NCBI GenBank assembly: GCA_035048815.1
Contig: JAUCBN010000006.1
Location: forward strand, 15,887,001 to 15,951,000
DNA length: 64,000 nucleotides
Direction of reading: 5' to 3'
DNA from: Abelmoschus esculentus
Taxonomy: Eukaryota > Streptophyta > Magnoliopsida > Malvales > Malvaceae
The stretch's first letter is position 1. Each line of letters begins with the position of its first letter. A model generated the notes under the pieces. It saw nothing but the letters and a program-made list of their open reading frames with translations, had not been told where the DNA came from and made no database searches. Below are positions 23,136-35,393 of this stretch, piece after piece. A program made the translations under genes and the position numbers.

Positions 23136-23929
23136 GACAGTAGAAATATGAAAAGGGAAGAAGGTAGGTTCCGTGTATCCAAAGCATCTCTCATCTCTTA
23201 CAAATCAACGGGTTTCGACCCGATTCGTTAAGGATGAATTTTTTTATTAAAAAATCGAATTTAGGTCAAGTTGAATTAAATCAGGTTAGATTAAATTTAG
23301 GGTAAAAAAATTTCGACTCTACCTGATATATTTATATATTTTTATTATATATAATATTTTTATTATTTTTCTCGGATTAAATTAAGTTGAGTTGAGTTTT
23401 TTTATTTATTAAAATATCGAGATTAAATAAAGTTAAATTATAATTTTTATTATATCAAATCAAACCAGATCCAAAAAAATATCTCAACACCTAATCAAGA
23501 TTGCAATGAATGTTTTAGTTCTCGGACCGGGATCAGATGACTAAAACCCTAAGCTATCCCGTTGTCATTCCTATATAGCATTCAGTTTTATATTTAAGTT
23601 CGGATGTAGACTTTTTTTTATTTAGTTACAGTGGTTATAATAATATTTGTTTTAGGGTATATACTCTCAACCATTGAACATTGATCGCTCAATTACTGTA
23701 CTAATAGTATTGATGCTCGAACTCGTAAACTTCGGATGTAAACTTTGCTTAGATAAAAACGGGACCTCTTCCCTTTTCCAAGCATTTGCGTTTTATTTTT
23801 CTCTGTACTTCTTACAACTAAGCCTAAGCCCATCTCTTCTCCTGTCTCTCGCTCGCCTCCTCTGTTTCTCACTCAAAACGTTATACTCTGTTTTTTTTTT
23901 CAAGCTGGCGATCGAAAATCAAGAATCCA
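23136..23929. promoter_or_regulatory. Upstream region of the PLATZ gene
   Basis: AT-rich to about 23500, then a mixed-composition stretch with a pyrimidine-rich leader (about 23800-23905) typical of a plant 5' untranslated region. I cannot fix a transcription start. No other gene seen. Confidence 0.45.
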
Positions 23930-23964
23930 ATGTCCGTGAAATCAAGGCCAAAAACAGAAGAATT

Positions 23965-25479
23965 ATGGTATCTTCATTCTCTCAAAGGGACTCCTGTTTT
24001 TCCCTTGTTCTACTCCTTTTTGATCTTTTTATTCATTTTTATCTTGATTTCTTGATCTGGATCTTGTTTACAATGTGTGTTAATACAATGGCGTTTTGAC
24101 AGGGAGCTGGTGGTCCAGAGGAAGAAGACAACAGGTGGCCACCATGGTTGACACGTTTGTTAAGAGAGCATTTCTTTGTTCAATGCAAGCTTCATGCTGC
24201 TTCTCACAAGAACGAATGCAATATGTACTGCTTAGATTGCATGAATGGCGCCCTCTGTTCTTTCTGCCTAGCTTCTCACAAGGATCATCGTTACATTCAG
24301 GTTCAGGATTTTTCCCTGCAATTTCTCATCTTTATTTGGTTTCCCCATGATTTTTTCCTTCAAAAATACTACCAGTAACTAACTATTTTACCCATTTGAA
24401 ATCTGTGTATTTTCCTTTAATGGGATGCAAGGGGTCCTGATGTTTCAGTTCCCTTTTCTGGCATTCAGGTTTCCATATTTTCTCAGCTTCCAAACAGGCA
24501 TTGACTCAACTTTCAAGTCCCTTTCTCTCTTTTGTAAAAGAAAACACGTATTTTAGCAGTTTTCGGATCTAACAACCAACTCCACAAAACTCCCCAGTTT
24601 TCTCCATCGTTTCTAAATTTTAACAGTAAAGCCAAATGTTTTTCTTGTGTAAAAGTATAACCAGATTTTGCTTTTTTGACAGACAAGACAAAATAAAATC
24701 ACGAAATTCTCAAGCCAAGTGATTGATTTCCATTGCTCATTCATTACCAAAATCCCAACTTTTATTTCTGTTTACTAATGAGATTGTGCTTTGTACCGTC
24801 AGATTAGGCGGTCTTCGTACCATGATGTGATCAGGGTATCTGAGATACAGAAATACCTGGACATTTCTGGAGTGCAGACTTATGTTATAAACAGTGCTAA
24901 GGTTGTTTTTATCAATGAGAGGCCTCAGCCAAGGCCTGGAAAAAGTGTCACCAATACCTGTGAGGTATGCGACCGAAGCCTCGTCGACTCCTTCCACTTC
25001 TGCTCTCTTGGTTGCAAGGTATAATGGTATATTGATTTTTCTTTTCTAGTCAATTGTGTTGTTTGATAGCTGAGAAAAGATTGCAGGACTTTTCGTGGTT
25101 TAGTTTTCCAAGCCAAACCCAAATTGGTCAAATTTATCATAAATTCATTTGGAGAAATCATGTATACCTTTTGGGAATGTGAAAAAACTAGACTATCTCA
25201 TGAATTTTGAAATAAATGTATTTTGTTGTTGATCATATGAAACAACAGATTGTTGGCACATCCAAGAGCTTCAAGAAGAAGAAGAGGCACTTGTTCTTGG
25301 CATTAGACTCTGAGGATTCATACAGCAGCAGCAGCCATGGAATTCCGAACAACAACAAAGTGCAAAGCTTCCGTCCTTCGACACTGCCTCCGACATCTGT
25401 GAATTACCGAACCCGTGCGAAAAGAAGAAAGGGTATTCCTCACCGATCCCCGATGGGAGGTCTCATCATAGAATATTAA
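23965..25479 (+). CDS. PLATZ zinc-dependent DNA-binding protein
   Basis: Plant AT-rich sequence and zinc-binding (PLATZ) protein, 215 residues in four exons: 23965-23967 (the ATG only), 24103-24300, 24803-25018 and 25249-25479. All introns are GT-AG and the frame closes at TAA. The N terminus reads MGAGGPEEEDNRWPPWL, as in the family. The zinc motif is complete: C29-x2-H32-x11-C44-x2-C47-x5-C53-x2-C56-x3-H60-x2-H63. A second conserved block covers exon 3, with SSYHDVIRVSEIQKYLDI, VINSAKVVFINERPQPR and CEVC...FCSLGCK. A basic KKKKR stretch starts exon 4 and may be a nuclear signal. PLATZ proteins bind A/T-rich DNA, and some members act in RNA polymerase III transcription; this member's target is unknown. 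An in-frame alternative ATG upstream is not needed. Confidence 0.95.
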
Positions 25480-25860
25480 CCTTATATTTCTCCCTACCAT
25501 TACAGAAAGCAAAGTGTGATGTGAGAATGGCCTACTTTTATTCTGCGAAAAGTGTCCCTGCCTGTATCATACCCCCCTGCCTGCCTTGCCTGCCTGCCTC
25601 TAGTCTTGTGTATCTAGATTAATGTTAGCAGCAGGAAATGGTCGATGTGGAAAAATAATGTCCCTTTTTCTTTACTTTCTTTTATTGTTTTACAAGATAA
25701 AACAGGGTGTTTAGTTTACAGGATGAGATTTATACATATAGTACTGGGAGACTGAAAGATGTAGATAGTGAAAACCAGGATATGAGACTGTACTGTATTG
25801 TTATAGGAAGAAGGTGGAAGCAATGTCTATAATATATTTGGAATGAAATATCTGGGTCAC
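25480..25860 (+). other. Probable PLATZ 3' untranslated region
   Basis: Contains a short (CTGCCTGC)-type repeat at about 25570-25600 and a near-consensus polyadenylation signal (AATGAAAT) near 25842. The end is inferred. Confidence 0.5.
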
Positions 25861-25959
25861 CTTAACGCTGAAGGAAAGGAGAGATTATTTTATGATGCGG
25901 TTTCACCACGTTATTTATATTCTCTAACTATTAAAAAGTAGTCAATTAAAAAAGTGTTA

Positions 25960-26310
25960 CATGTTGAGTTTTGGGCCGTTTATAATACATTACTGTTTGG
26001 CTAGAGATTAGGTTATCATTTGGCCGAAGATTAGATTACCGTTTGGTAGAACTTGAATTTAATAATCTTAAGGTATCAAAAGTTTTACTAGATGCTTCAC
26101 TTACTCTTAATGATAATATGATTGTTTCAACTATTAAAGATCTCCTTCAACAAGATTGACAAGTAAAAGTCCAGTATATACGAAGGAGATAATATTGTGG
26201 CAGATCGCCTAACTACTATTACTCGTGATGGTCTTATTGAAAGTATTTTTTTAATTTACCACCACTTTCTTTGGTGTCTCTTGTTCAGACAATATCGGCT
26301 TTTGAATGAA
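25960..26310 (+). pseudogene. LINE RNase H relic
   Basis: Frames on the plus strand read the RNase H domain found at the 3' end of many plant LINE ORF2s: FWAVYNTLLFG, then RLGYHLAED, then VSKVLLDASLTLNDNMIVST and IKDLLQQD, then NIVADRLTTITRDGLIE. Stops interrupt it after 'FG', after 'AED' and after 'QQD'. No RT is adjacent, so only the 3' end inserted or survived. Confidence 0.8.
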
Positions 26311-26639
26311 AATTTTCTCATGCAGATAGACAAAACGATTACTCTTCTTCATTGTATTAGTTATAATAAGGTTTATTTATTTTCTGTAATGATTTTTTTT
26401 TTGTTAATTTATTCATATATATAATGTTATTATAAGTACTCTTTTTCTTTATTCAAGATTAAAGAAGTTTTTAACGAGGTTTATAATAACGTATTCAATT
26501 TTTATAAAAAAATCGAAGATCACTTTCCACCTTACTGTGAGTTTCCGGCACGTGAGAGAAGGGGTTTGATTTCAAATTTAAATTTTTGGGGTAATCTAGT
26601 TACTCACGTGTCCATTGTGCACTATATATTTTTATGAAG

Positions 26640-27660
26640 GGGTTGTTGGGGTTTGATTCTCCTTAAAAAAAATAGATAAATAAATTTAATTAGTTGAAAT
26701 CATAAATAATGTATTAAATTTTATTTTAAATTTATTATTTAAATTTTAAATCTTTAAAATCAAATTGTAATTACGGTCTTATCACAAAGAAAATTAACAT
26801 GTTTTCACAAATATAGTTTTATTTTGATTTAAAAGAAAAGTAGTCAAAAATATTAATAATAATAATAATATATAACAATAATAAATATTAAACAAATAAC
26901 AATATATAATATTAATAACAATAATATTAATGATAAGAAACAACAAAAAATGATATATAGGTAAATAATAACAACTATTTAATAGTAGTATTTAACAGTA
27001 AATATAATCATATAATCATATTTGATAATAATAATAATAATAATAATATATAATATATATAATAATCAAATATAATAATAATAATAATAACTAAAATAAA
27101 GAAAGAAAATAATGAACAATATGTAAAAAATCGTCTCGAGGACAAGAGATGTGGCCTCGAACGTCTCACGCAAAAATGCTATGAGACGCATGCCTTTTGT
27201 ATATCGCCTAGCCTCACGTTTACCTTAACGCCTCGCAACGCATCAAACGTGCCTTTTAAAACTATTCATCTAATAAATTATCCATCATATGGTTTCACCT
27301 CCCACCCCCTTGTTCATTTCTTTATGTTCTTTATTTTGGGAGTGTGTGGGTTATAAAAGGCAGTTTGGTTTCGGTATCTTAGCCAACTGTATATATTGAT
27401 AGGAACATTATAATATGTTATGTATAACTGTAAAAGAAATATTTAGGGTTAATTTTAAGAGTTTAAGATATAGTTTAGCGTTTTAAAATTAAGAATATAG
27501 AATTTAACTATTAGTGTGATTAATTTGAACTAGTTAGTGTAATTAATATGATCTTTAAATTTGAAACATTTTCTTTCCAACTTTACCTAAATATTTTTGT
27601 TTATACTTTAAGTTGATTATTTTGTTGTACTTGTCTGAATTACATTAACCAGAGAAACAG
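26640..27660. other. AT-rich intergenic region with (AAT)n
   Basis: Contains trinucleotide (TAA/AAT) tracts at about 26850-26872, 27028-27050 and 27070-27090. A GC-richer patch at about 27125-27260 reads 'gtctcgaggacaag' and 'cgcctagcctcacg' with no recognisable coding or RNA gene. Confidence 0.5.
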
Positions 27661-27746
27661 AAGCAGTACTTGTACATTTATTTGATACTAGTCTGTACAG
27701 AGAAGGCTGTAGCAACACAAATGACTCGAAGGAGATCAGAGCCCCA

Positions 27747-29538
27747 CTATGGTTTCGCTTTGCTCATAAGCGTAGGTGTGACGGAGACGGCACCGATAAG
27801 GAAAAGTGTGGCAATGGAGTTGAAGTCATAAAGATCCCCTACCGATCGCAGCTCTCCCAGAGCTATTCCAGCCTGCAGAAGAAACAGAGAACCATGCATT
27901 ATTAAAGCTTCAAGAATGGAGTTTCCATGGATTTCGTTCCCATGTCAAACATAAGGGAGAAGAGACTAGCTTATGAGTTATATACCCTGACAGTAATGTA
28001 AGCAGCAGGGATCAGTCCAAAAAACGTTGCCAAGAAGAAAATATGATAGGGAACATCAACAATAGGTGAAGCAACATTAATGAATGTGTTCGGCAACGTC
28101 GGAGTAAGCCTTAGGAAAAGCATATAGTTCAACAGTCTCTCCCTCCTTTGAGCTATCTGCACACACAAAATTAAAACTCATTCAACTTTTTAGCTATCCA
28201 TAAGCCAAGATGGCTTTGGTAAGGAATTGAAAATCACCTGGGCTTGGAAGAAGCACAGCTTGTCAGGCCAAAGGGATAAGACGAGGGGTCGTCCAATCAA
28301 TTTTGACAGGAAGTAGCAAGAAGAAGCACCAGCAGTGGCAGTGAACACAACAAGAGCTACACCTTTCAAAACTCCAAACAGTGCTCCGGCAAGTAATGAC
28401 ATGAAAACCGTTCCCGGGATCATGAAAGTTTGCATGAAAATATAGACTACACAATACCCCACCAAGACTTGAAAGGTGTAGTCACTTGTGTAGGTTTCAA
28501 GGTTATCTCTGCACAAAGCATCATACAGAAAACAATCAATATGCCTAAAAGGAACACAAAAGACACCTCAAAGTAGAGACAACACAGAGATTATCATGTC
28601 AAGGAATCATAAGAATCAGAATCAACAATTACAGCACCATAAGCTATAGAGGCAAGTAAAGGGAAATCAAAGCAAAATCAAATCTGAATCTTTTAGACCG
28701 GAACAAATGTTCCCCTTCTAGGGCATTCCTAGTTACTAAGGACTTGACCACAAATGTTCTGTTTTGAACAATCCATGCCAATGTAACTAAAGCACAACCC
28801 TTTTTTCAGAACAATTTATTTAGGTCAGACTTATCCACCTCTCACCTTCTTTAGATCTCAAGGGTCATCTTTTCGAGAGCAGAAAAAAGGGTCGTTCTTA
28901 ACAAAATCTCAGTTTATGGTGATAAGAAGAAATACATTGCATGCAGTCCAAAATAGCAAAAATTTTCATTTCCATTAAAAAATCCATTCTTTTCTGCTAA
29001 AAATTAATTATAACAAGAGCAAAAACAAGCTTCATCGGCTTCAAACAAGAGTAATCCCATAACTTGTTAAATTACAGAGAAAACAGAAAATATAGGAATC
29101 AAAGATAAAACAGAAATCAAAATTGACTCGATAGGTTTCATGCAATCTAAAATAACGCATCAGCCACAGAATCCAAAAGAATTCTCTTTACTAGAAATCA
29201 AAATCGACTCTGTAGATTGCATGCAATCTTCAAATAACTCAGTGAATCCAAAAGAAATCCTTTTAATAGAAATCAAAATCGTCTCGGCAGATTGCATGCA
29301 ATCTCAAATAACACATTAGCTACAGAATCAACGGAAAAGTACGAACAAACCTGAGGATTTGCAGATCTTCAAGGTTCCTGGGTAATTTGAGGAAGCTGTA
29401 ATCAGAATCTGGTATTGTTAAATAAACGCCTAAAAGCCCCAAAACAAATCCCATCACCACCGTCAAAGCCACTGCCACCTCCCAAAAGGTCAAGGGAAAA
29501 CCGGGTTTGGACCCCTTCATCTCTTCTCTCCCTTCCAT
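27747..29538 (-). CDS. VTT-domain (SNARE-associated Golgi / DedA-like) membrane protein
   Basis: Four exons on the minus strand: 29351-29538, 28238-28508, 27986-28156 and 27747-27872. All have GT-AG junctions, the frame is continuous, and the product is 251 residues. The N-terminal hydrophobic segment (VAVALTVVMGFVLGLLGVYL) is a signal-anchor-like helix. The VTT core follows: YIFMQTFMIPGTVFMSLLAG, LFGVLKGVALVVFTAT, GASSCYFLSKLIGRP, then MLFLRLTPTLPNTFINVASP and a final helix ending PAAYITVR. The TPTLPN stretch corresponds to the conserved family re-entrant motif. Animal relatives (TMEM41B, VMP1) are phospholipid scramblases of the ER. A similar role here is an inference from the family. The second Met at codon 7 is an alternative start. 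The gene has a pyrimidine-rich leader. Confidence 0.93.
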
Positions 29539-29681
29539 TCCTCCCTTTAGGTTTCAAATTCCCTTCTCTCTGCTCTCTTTCCTTCCGCTAAAATAAATAG
29601 AGAGAAAAGAAAACCTCAAATGGGAGAAAAAAAGCAGCCTTCTGGGACACTTCTTCCCCTTCCTTCCCTCTCCTGTCCCTT

Positions 29682-29691
29682 CCTTTTATAT
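29682..29691 (-). promoter_or_regulatory. TATA box of the VTT-domain gene
   Basis: ATATAAAAGG on the minus strand, about 145 bp upstream of the ATG at 29538. The CT-rich stretch between them fits a plant leader. Confidence 0.65.
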
Positions 29692-29903
29692 TTCAAAGAG
29701 TTTGGGAGAAGAGAGAGAATATTCTCCCGGAAGGGCATTTAATCTCTAACCTTACACACACAAAAAAATACAAAAAAGAAATTAATGTTTTTTTTAAAAG
29801 GAGTCTAAAAACAGGTTAATTTTAGTAAATATATTAAATAGTTTTAATATATTTAATATGTTTATAATTTTTATTATTTTAATTTTATTTTTTATAGAAT
29901 AAA

Positions 29904-30673
29904 GGCATAAAGATAATTTTAACCTTTAACGTTTATAATTTTTGTTGTTTTGGCTTTTATTATTTTTTTGAGATAAATTTAGCCCTTAACCTATATGTTT
30001 TTGACAAATAGTTTATTTTTTAACACCTTGATAACTAGACTGTTAAAAATCTAACAATAATGACATGTTATATGCATATGATAATATATTTTAAATAACA
30101 TGGCATCTAACCTATCAAATACATATATATATAATATAATTTTATTTTAATATAAAATATAAAATAATTAAAATTCAAATAAAATATTAAAAAAATAATT
30201 AATTCTAAAATAAAATATTATTAAACATTCTTAACCCCTAACTACGATAGAATTAAAATCCTACCTAAAAAATTAATTCATTTCAAATTGTGTTCATATT
30301 TTTTTAAGATATGACTTTGATTCTATCATAGTTAGGGTTGAGAATGTTTAATAGTCTTTTATTTTAAGATTAATTAATTTTTAAAATTTTATTTGAATTT
30401 TAATTATTTTATATTTTATATTGAAATAAAATTATATTTCATATATATATATATATATATATTTGATAGGTTAGATGTCATGTCATTTAAAATATATTAT
30501 CATATATGGCATGTCATTATTATTAGATTTTTAACGGTCCAGTTATCATAGTAGTTAAAAAATAAGCTATTTGTCAAAAAGATATAGGTTAAGGGCTAAA
30601 TTTATCCCAAAAAAAAATAAAGGACAAAACGACAAAAATTATAAACGTTAAGGGTTAAAATTATCTTTATGCC
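29904..30673. mobile_element. Long-arm foldback element
   Basis: Two arms of roughly 350 bp face each other: 29904-30262 from GGCATAAAGATAATTTTAAC, and 30316-30673 ending with the reverse complement GGTTAAAATTATCTTTATGCC. The arms share matching landmarks (a 'gacaaata' segment, 'ggcatctaacctatcaaata', the central 'ctaactaYgatagaat'). The loop is about 50 bp. No coding capacity and no clear duplication. Such DNA could give a long hairpin transcript. Confidence 0.85.
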
Positions 30674-30689
30674 TAGAATAAATTTGATT

Positions 30690-31212
30690 ATTAATTTATA
30701 TTTTTATAATAAATAATTTATTTTTAATTAATATAATGATTAAACCATTAAAAATTTAACGATATTGATATGTCATATATAGAATACCTCATTCTATATA
30801 TATATAGCGTGTCATTGTCGTTATTTTTTTTATTATAATTATAAATATATACATATAAAATATAATTTTATTCAAATACAAAATATAAAACAATTAAAAG
30901 TTAAATAAAATATTAAAAATTAATTAAATCTAAAATAAAATGCTACTAAACATTCTCAAATCTTAAATATCATTCTACATATATATGACATATCATTATC
31001 TAATCATTATCATTAATTTTTTAAAATATATATGCTACTAAACATATCATTATCGTTAATTTTTTAACTATCTAATCATTATGTTAGTTAAAAAATAAGA
31101 TATTTGTCAAAAAATATAGATTAAGAGCTAAATTTATCCTTAAAAAATAAAAATGAAAAAGATAAAAATTAAAAATTCTGAAAAAATTAAAATTATTTTT
31201 ATACCTAAAAAT
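30690..31212. repeat. Degenerate second copy of the long-arm foldback
   Basis: Follows the first copy directly and repeats its landmarks in order with heavy decay: 'attaaaaatttaacgatattgatatgtcat', 'aaatataaaacaattaaaa', 'aaataaaatgctactaaacattctcaa', then 'aaaaaataagatatttgtcaaaaaatatag' and 'gctaaatttatcc'. It ends 'tttttatacct'. Confidence 0.65.
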
Positions 31213-31215
31213 TAT

Positions 31216-32655
31216 AATTTAAAAAATAAAATCATCCATAAATGATGATTTTTTTCTTGATTTTTTCTTAGATTAATAAATATTAAAATATTATAAATTA
31301 AAAAATATCAACTATAAATAATGTCTTTATCTAAATCGCTATCTATAAATAATATTTTTTTATAACTTTTACTATAAATTTCAAAAATATATCCTAACAT
31401 TCTTCGTTTTAAAAAAATTATTTAAAATTACATTATTTTTCAAAAAAAATCCCTAAAACCAGCGTCTTCTGTCGTCGCCCCTTTTTTTCCCGTTTATTTT
31501 TAGAATATTTCATATTATTGTCGTCTGTATTTCTTTTGTACTGTTTTTAAGGCACGTGTTAAAACTGTTTTAAAATTATTGGGTAAATTACCTCTAAGAT
31601 CATTTAACTATAAATTTAATAATAAATAATCACTTTCTCTCTAAAAATTACAAATAAATTATTTAATTAAAATTTATTACAAATATATCATTTGAGTATA
31701 AACCATCCAAACCTTGGTTTGGTTCAATTTCAAGTACCCTTATTTGACAATTGACAATTAATTAATAAAACAGTAATTTGCACCTAAATTAATTTAATAA
31801 TTTTATTCACGTCTTTTCTTACTTTAATGATTAAGATGTCAATTCTACTAATTAAAATTTTTTTATTGCTATTGCTCTACACATTTACTACTATTTATTT
31901 TTAATAGATTTAATAACAATATTTAGTATTTTTGGACAAATGACAGAAATACTGTAAAAAAATATTTTTTAATATATTATTATTATTTTTAAATTATTAA
32001 AGTTTTTATGGTAAAAATAAAATCGAATTTATTAAAATTTGATTTTAAATAATAATTTATTTTTTAATTAAAAAATTTAAATTAAGAGTAGAAGACTCTG
32101 ATTTTAAATAGTAAAAAAATAAAAAAAATACTAAAATCAGTGGTAAGAAATTCTAACTTGAATAGTATTTTTATTTTTTAATCCGGTCATTATAGTCGAA
32201 TTCTAATGAATCTAACGTCACTTACACTGTTCAATGTACAATATTTTAAAAAATAATTTTACAAGTGTAATATTATAAAAAAAATTAAATAATAATATTT
32301 ATTTAATTTAACCAATACTTTTACTTTCGTTTTAAAAGTTATAATTTTATTGTTAGTCTTTCTGTTACGTATAAACTATGAATTTAATATTTATATTTTG
32401 ATTTAGATAATATAATTAAATTATATAGGTGTATAACAGCGGTGGATTTAGAATTTTAATAATGAACATTCAAAATATTTATTTTTAAAATAAGTATGAA
32501 AATATTTTTTTCTACTTTAATGTTATGATATTCAAGGAACATTAGAATAAATGTTCTTAAAAAAATCACACAAATGTAAACTCGTTTAAAAATAGATTGC
32601 AATTGTTCAAGGAACTGCATGTATCTGTCACTGTTTGAAATGGTCATATTTCAGA
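31216..32655. other. AT-rich intergenic region
   Basis: No gene or RNA recognised. The stretch at about 31585-31700 (aaattacctctaagatcatttaac ... acaaatatatcattt) is related to 51570-51710 and is therefore a dispersed repeat fragment. Confidence 0.5.
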
Positions 32656-32659
32656 ATAT

Positions 32660-33130
32660 AAGTACTGGTAATTAATTTAAGGTTTAAATCGATTTTATTC
32701 AATTTAGACTTTAATATTGATTTGAATATAATATCAAATTTGATATAAAATTTAAAATAAATTGAAACTAATGTGATTTTTAGTTAAATTGATATGGATC
32801 GAATTTGATTTTAAGTCGAATCAAATGGACTTAAACTGAAATCATCCAAACCAAAGTAACTCGAATAAAAGATAATCTAAAATAGAGAGAATATATTTAA
32901 AGAAATAATAAAAAAATTGATGTAAATTATCGTACACTTCACTAAAAAGTCAAATATATTAGCTTTATAAAGTTATTTTGGGCTTAAAAAATTGATCCGA
33001 CCTAAAAACTCAACTGAAATATATCGATTTCCTATTAAACTGATAAGATCCGATTCGGCCTAATACACAAATTAAAATTAATTCAGACCATATAAGACTC
33101 AAAATCATTAAAAAAATCGTTATCAAATCG
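32660..33130. repeat. Degenerate 'aaccgaa/gactcgaa' dispersed repeat
   Basis: Uses the same repetitive vocabulary as 42120-42685 (short units around 'aaaccgaa', 'gatccgacct', 'aatcgattt'). Ends are not clear. Probably an old non-autonomous DNA element. Confidence 0.4.
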
Positions 33131-33134
33131 ACAA

Positions 33135-33867
33135 CTGACATATTTTATTTTCTCAAAAATATCTTAAAATATTTTTTATTTATTTTTTAAAATTTATAAA
33201 ATAACCCTCAATTCACCACCACCGGTCGTTAGACTTCCCGGATATTTTCGTCAACAGGTTGTTACTAAAAATAACGAATGATATATCAGTCGAATGTTGA
33301 TTTTATTGTTGATTAACATTTTTTTACAAAATCATGATAGATTAAATGATTTGCTAGGTTCGGCGATCGAAGATGTGGACTAAGAAGATAAATCAATCTG
33401 AAAAATGATGACGATGATTTAAAAATTTGAGGTTGAAAACATTTTAGGAATTTAAATATAATTTTATATATTACGATGTATTTTGAATTCTTTTACAAAT
33501 TACAAATTTTATTTTTATTTTCTGTAATATAAAATAAAAATAAATTTATTGTCAGATATCAAATATTATTTAAATAATTTTTAAAATTAAACCCCTAAAA
33601 TTATAATAATATAAATATTATATACTTGTTTTACTAAAAATAACTCAAACATCTAAACTTAACACGAAATATACTTTATACCCTTTAATCTTAAAAAAAA
33701 ACTGGATGGATCGTGACCCGCAGCCCGTAGGAATGATAAATCACGTGAAATAGTTAAAGGTAGAATATATAAATCAGCGCTTTGAGTTGCGTCCACCAAA
33801 TCGAGGCCCACATGTTCTAGTAGTATGTCACCGCTGTTGGTCCACGTTGGCATTACCGTGCCACCAC
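33135..33867. other. Intergenic region with a GC-richer island
   Basis: AT-rich except for about 33700-33867, which has a palindromic G-box-like atCACGTGaa (about 33740-33750) and a 'tccacgttggcattaccgtgccaccac' tail. A minus-strand frame at 33659-33853 has no recognisable domain. This may be a regulatory relic. Confidence 0.35.
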
Positions 33868-34320
33868 GGGGTGAATGGGTGAGTCTGATCAGTTCGCGAG
33901 CTACTCGAGTTCGGTTCAGTTAAACTTAGTTTGAGTGAGTTTGATTTGGGTTTAAATTCGGTTCGAGATCTTAACGAGTCGAGCCAAATTTGTTCAAATT
34001 CGACTCGAAAAGCACGTGAATAAGCTCGGAATAATCATATTATATATATGTTACACATACGTTAAAAGTAATCTCTTTAGCAAAAGAAAAGTAATAAAAT
34101 AAAATAGTAAAAATCTATTAAAAATAAATTAATTAAAATAAATAGAGTATTTTTTTAATATTTATTTTGTTTTGTTGTTGGTTATAAAAAGAATTTTTAA
34201 CGAGATTCTATTTCTTTTATAGAAAAATATAACAAAATTACCTATTTTGATTCGAGCCGAATCTTGAGCCCGAGTCAAACTGAGTCCCGTCAGATACGGG
34301 CTTGGCTCGTTATCACCCCT
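33868..34320. mobile_element. hAT-like MITE
   Basis: 453 bp. The left end is GGGGTGAATGG and the right end is the reverse complement of AGGGGTGATAACGAG. Flanks gccaccac (33860-33867) and accaccac (34321-34328) agree at 7 of 8 positions, fitting an 8-bp hAT duplication. The interior has repeated 'gagttcggttc' and 'gactcgaa' words. No coding sequence. Confidence 0.65.
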
Positions 34321-34683
34321 ACCACCACCTATCCAAAAATTATTAGATATGTATGATTTATTATATTATCTATAATTTATTTAATAAAATTTATTTATTT
34401 TAATATAATTTTTAAATAATTATATATTCTTTAATGATACGTAAATTCACATTAAAAATAAATAAATAAATATTATTAAATAAAATTATGATATGAAAAA
34501 TTAGACGCGTTTAATGAATTTTCTCATATGCTTTTGAGTTAATTACATTAAACGTACCTAAATTATGTTTTAATTTTAAATTGTTTTAAAATTTTAAAAT
34601 ATTTTAATTGATTTCTTCAACTATCAATACATGTTTAATATGTTTTTTTTTCTTCCGTCAATCTAAAATTATACTAGAGCAGT

Positions 34684-34930
34684 AGAGTAAAAATCTTTCT
34701 GATCATGTCTTCTTTCATGTTTCTTACTAAAAAATCTTAAAAAAATTGAATGTTAAACATGAACCCTAATTTTTTATTTCTTAAAACCCTAAACTCTACA
34801 CCCTAAAAATACATCATACCATTAATTCCTTAAACCCTAACCACAACCTATAATCTTAAACCTTAAATCCACTAATCTAACATAAAAGTGCCAATAGAAG
34901 TATGATTAAGAGTTAGCCGATTTGCACCTC
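34684..34930. mobile_element. Telomere-word foldback MITE, copy 1
   Basis: The core contains repeated CCCTAAA-like heptamers (about 34760-34870). The right end is the reverse complement of GAGGTGCAAATCGGCTAACT, similar to the right end of copy 2. The left end is less clear (around 'aaaatctttctgatcatg'). Same family as 37282-37513 and, inverted, 41354-41604. Confidence 0.65.
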
Positions 34931-35182
34931 GAACAATACATGCCAACTTGAATTTAACATCGAACACACTAAAAATACTTCGATCGAATTTTAAACATGT
35001 ATATACATGTTATTCTGTTGATTATTTTTATTTCGGATATAAAAATAAACCGTGCCATTTAAATTTGAAGATCAATTCGACATGTGTTTGAAATTTTGAG
35101 ACCATTCCAAAATTAGAACCATAAATTGAGGATGTTTGGTGCTATTAGCGATAAAAGTTAGTTTCTTTGACCCACGTTATAC

Positions 35183-35384
35183 GAGAAATTATATCATGGG
35201 TCAGTCCCACCACGTCATCCATGAGACCAACCAATAGAAACTGTCCACCTCATTATTTTTTAATTTTTCAAGTGAAGATTCACTTGAGAAAAAATTATGA
35301 CATGAAAAAATTGATGAATTGGGCAATTTTTATTGATTGGTCCCATGAACAGGTGATGAGACTAATCCATGATATAATTTTTTC
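35183..35384. mobile_element. Mutator-like foldback MITE, copy B
   Basis: Starts GAGAAATTATATCATGGG and ends with the reverse complement of GAAAAAATTATATCATGG. It is flanked by a perfect 9-bp duplication ACGTTATAC (35174-35182 and 35385-35393), the Mutator hallmark. The interior carries CCACCACGTCAT and AAGTGAAGATTCACTT as in copy A (4535-4735). About 202 bp; no coding. Confidence 0.9.
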
Positions 35385-35393
35385 ACGTTATAC

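Noticed and set aside
23674..24099. 141-residue frame before the PLATZ domain
   Set aside because: It is a leucine/serine/phenylalanine-rich translation of the leader and intron 1, in a different frame from the PLATZ exons.
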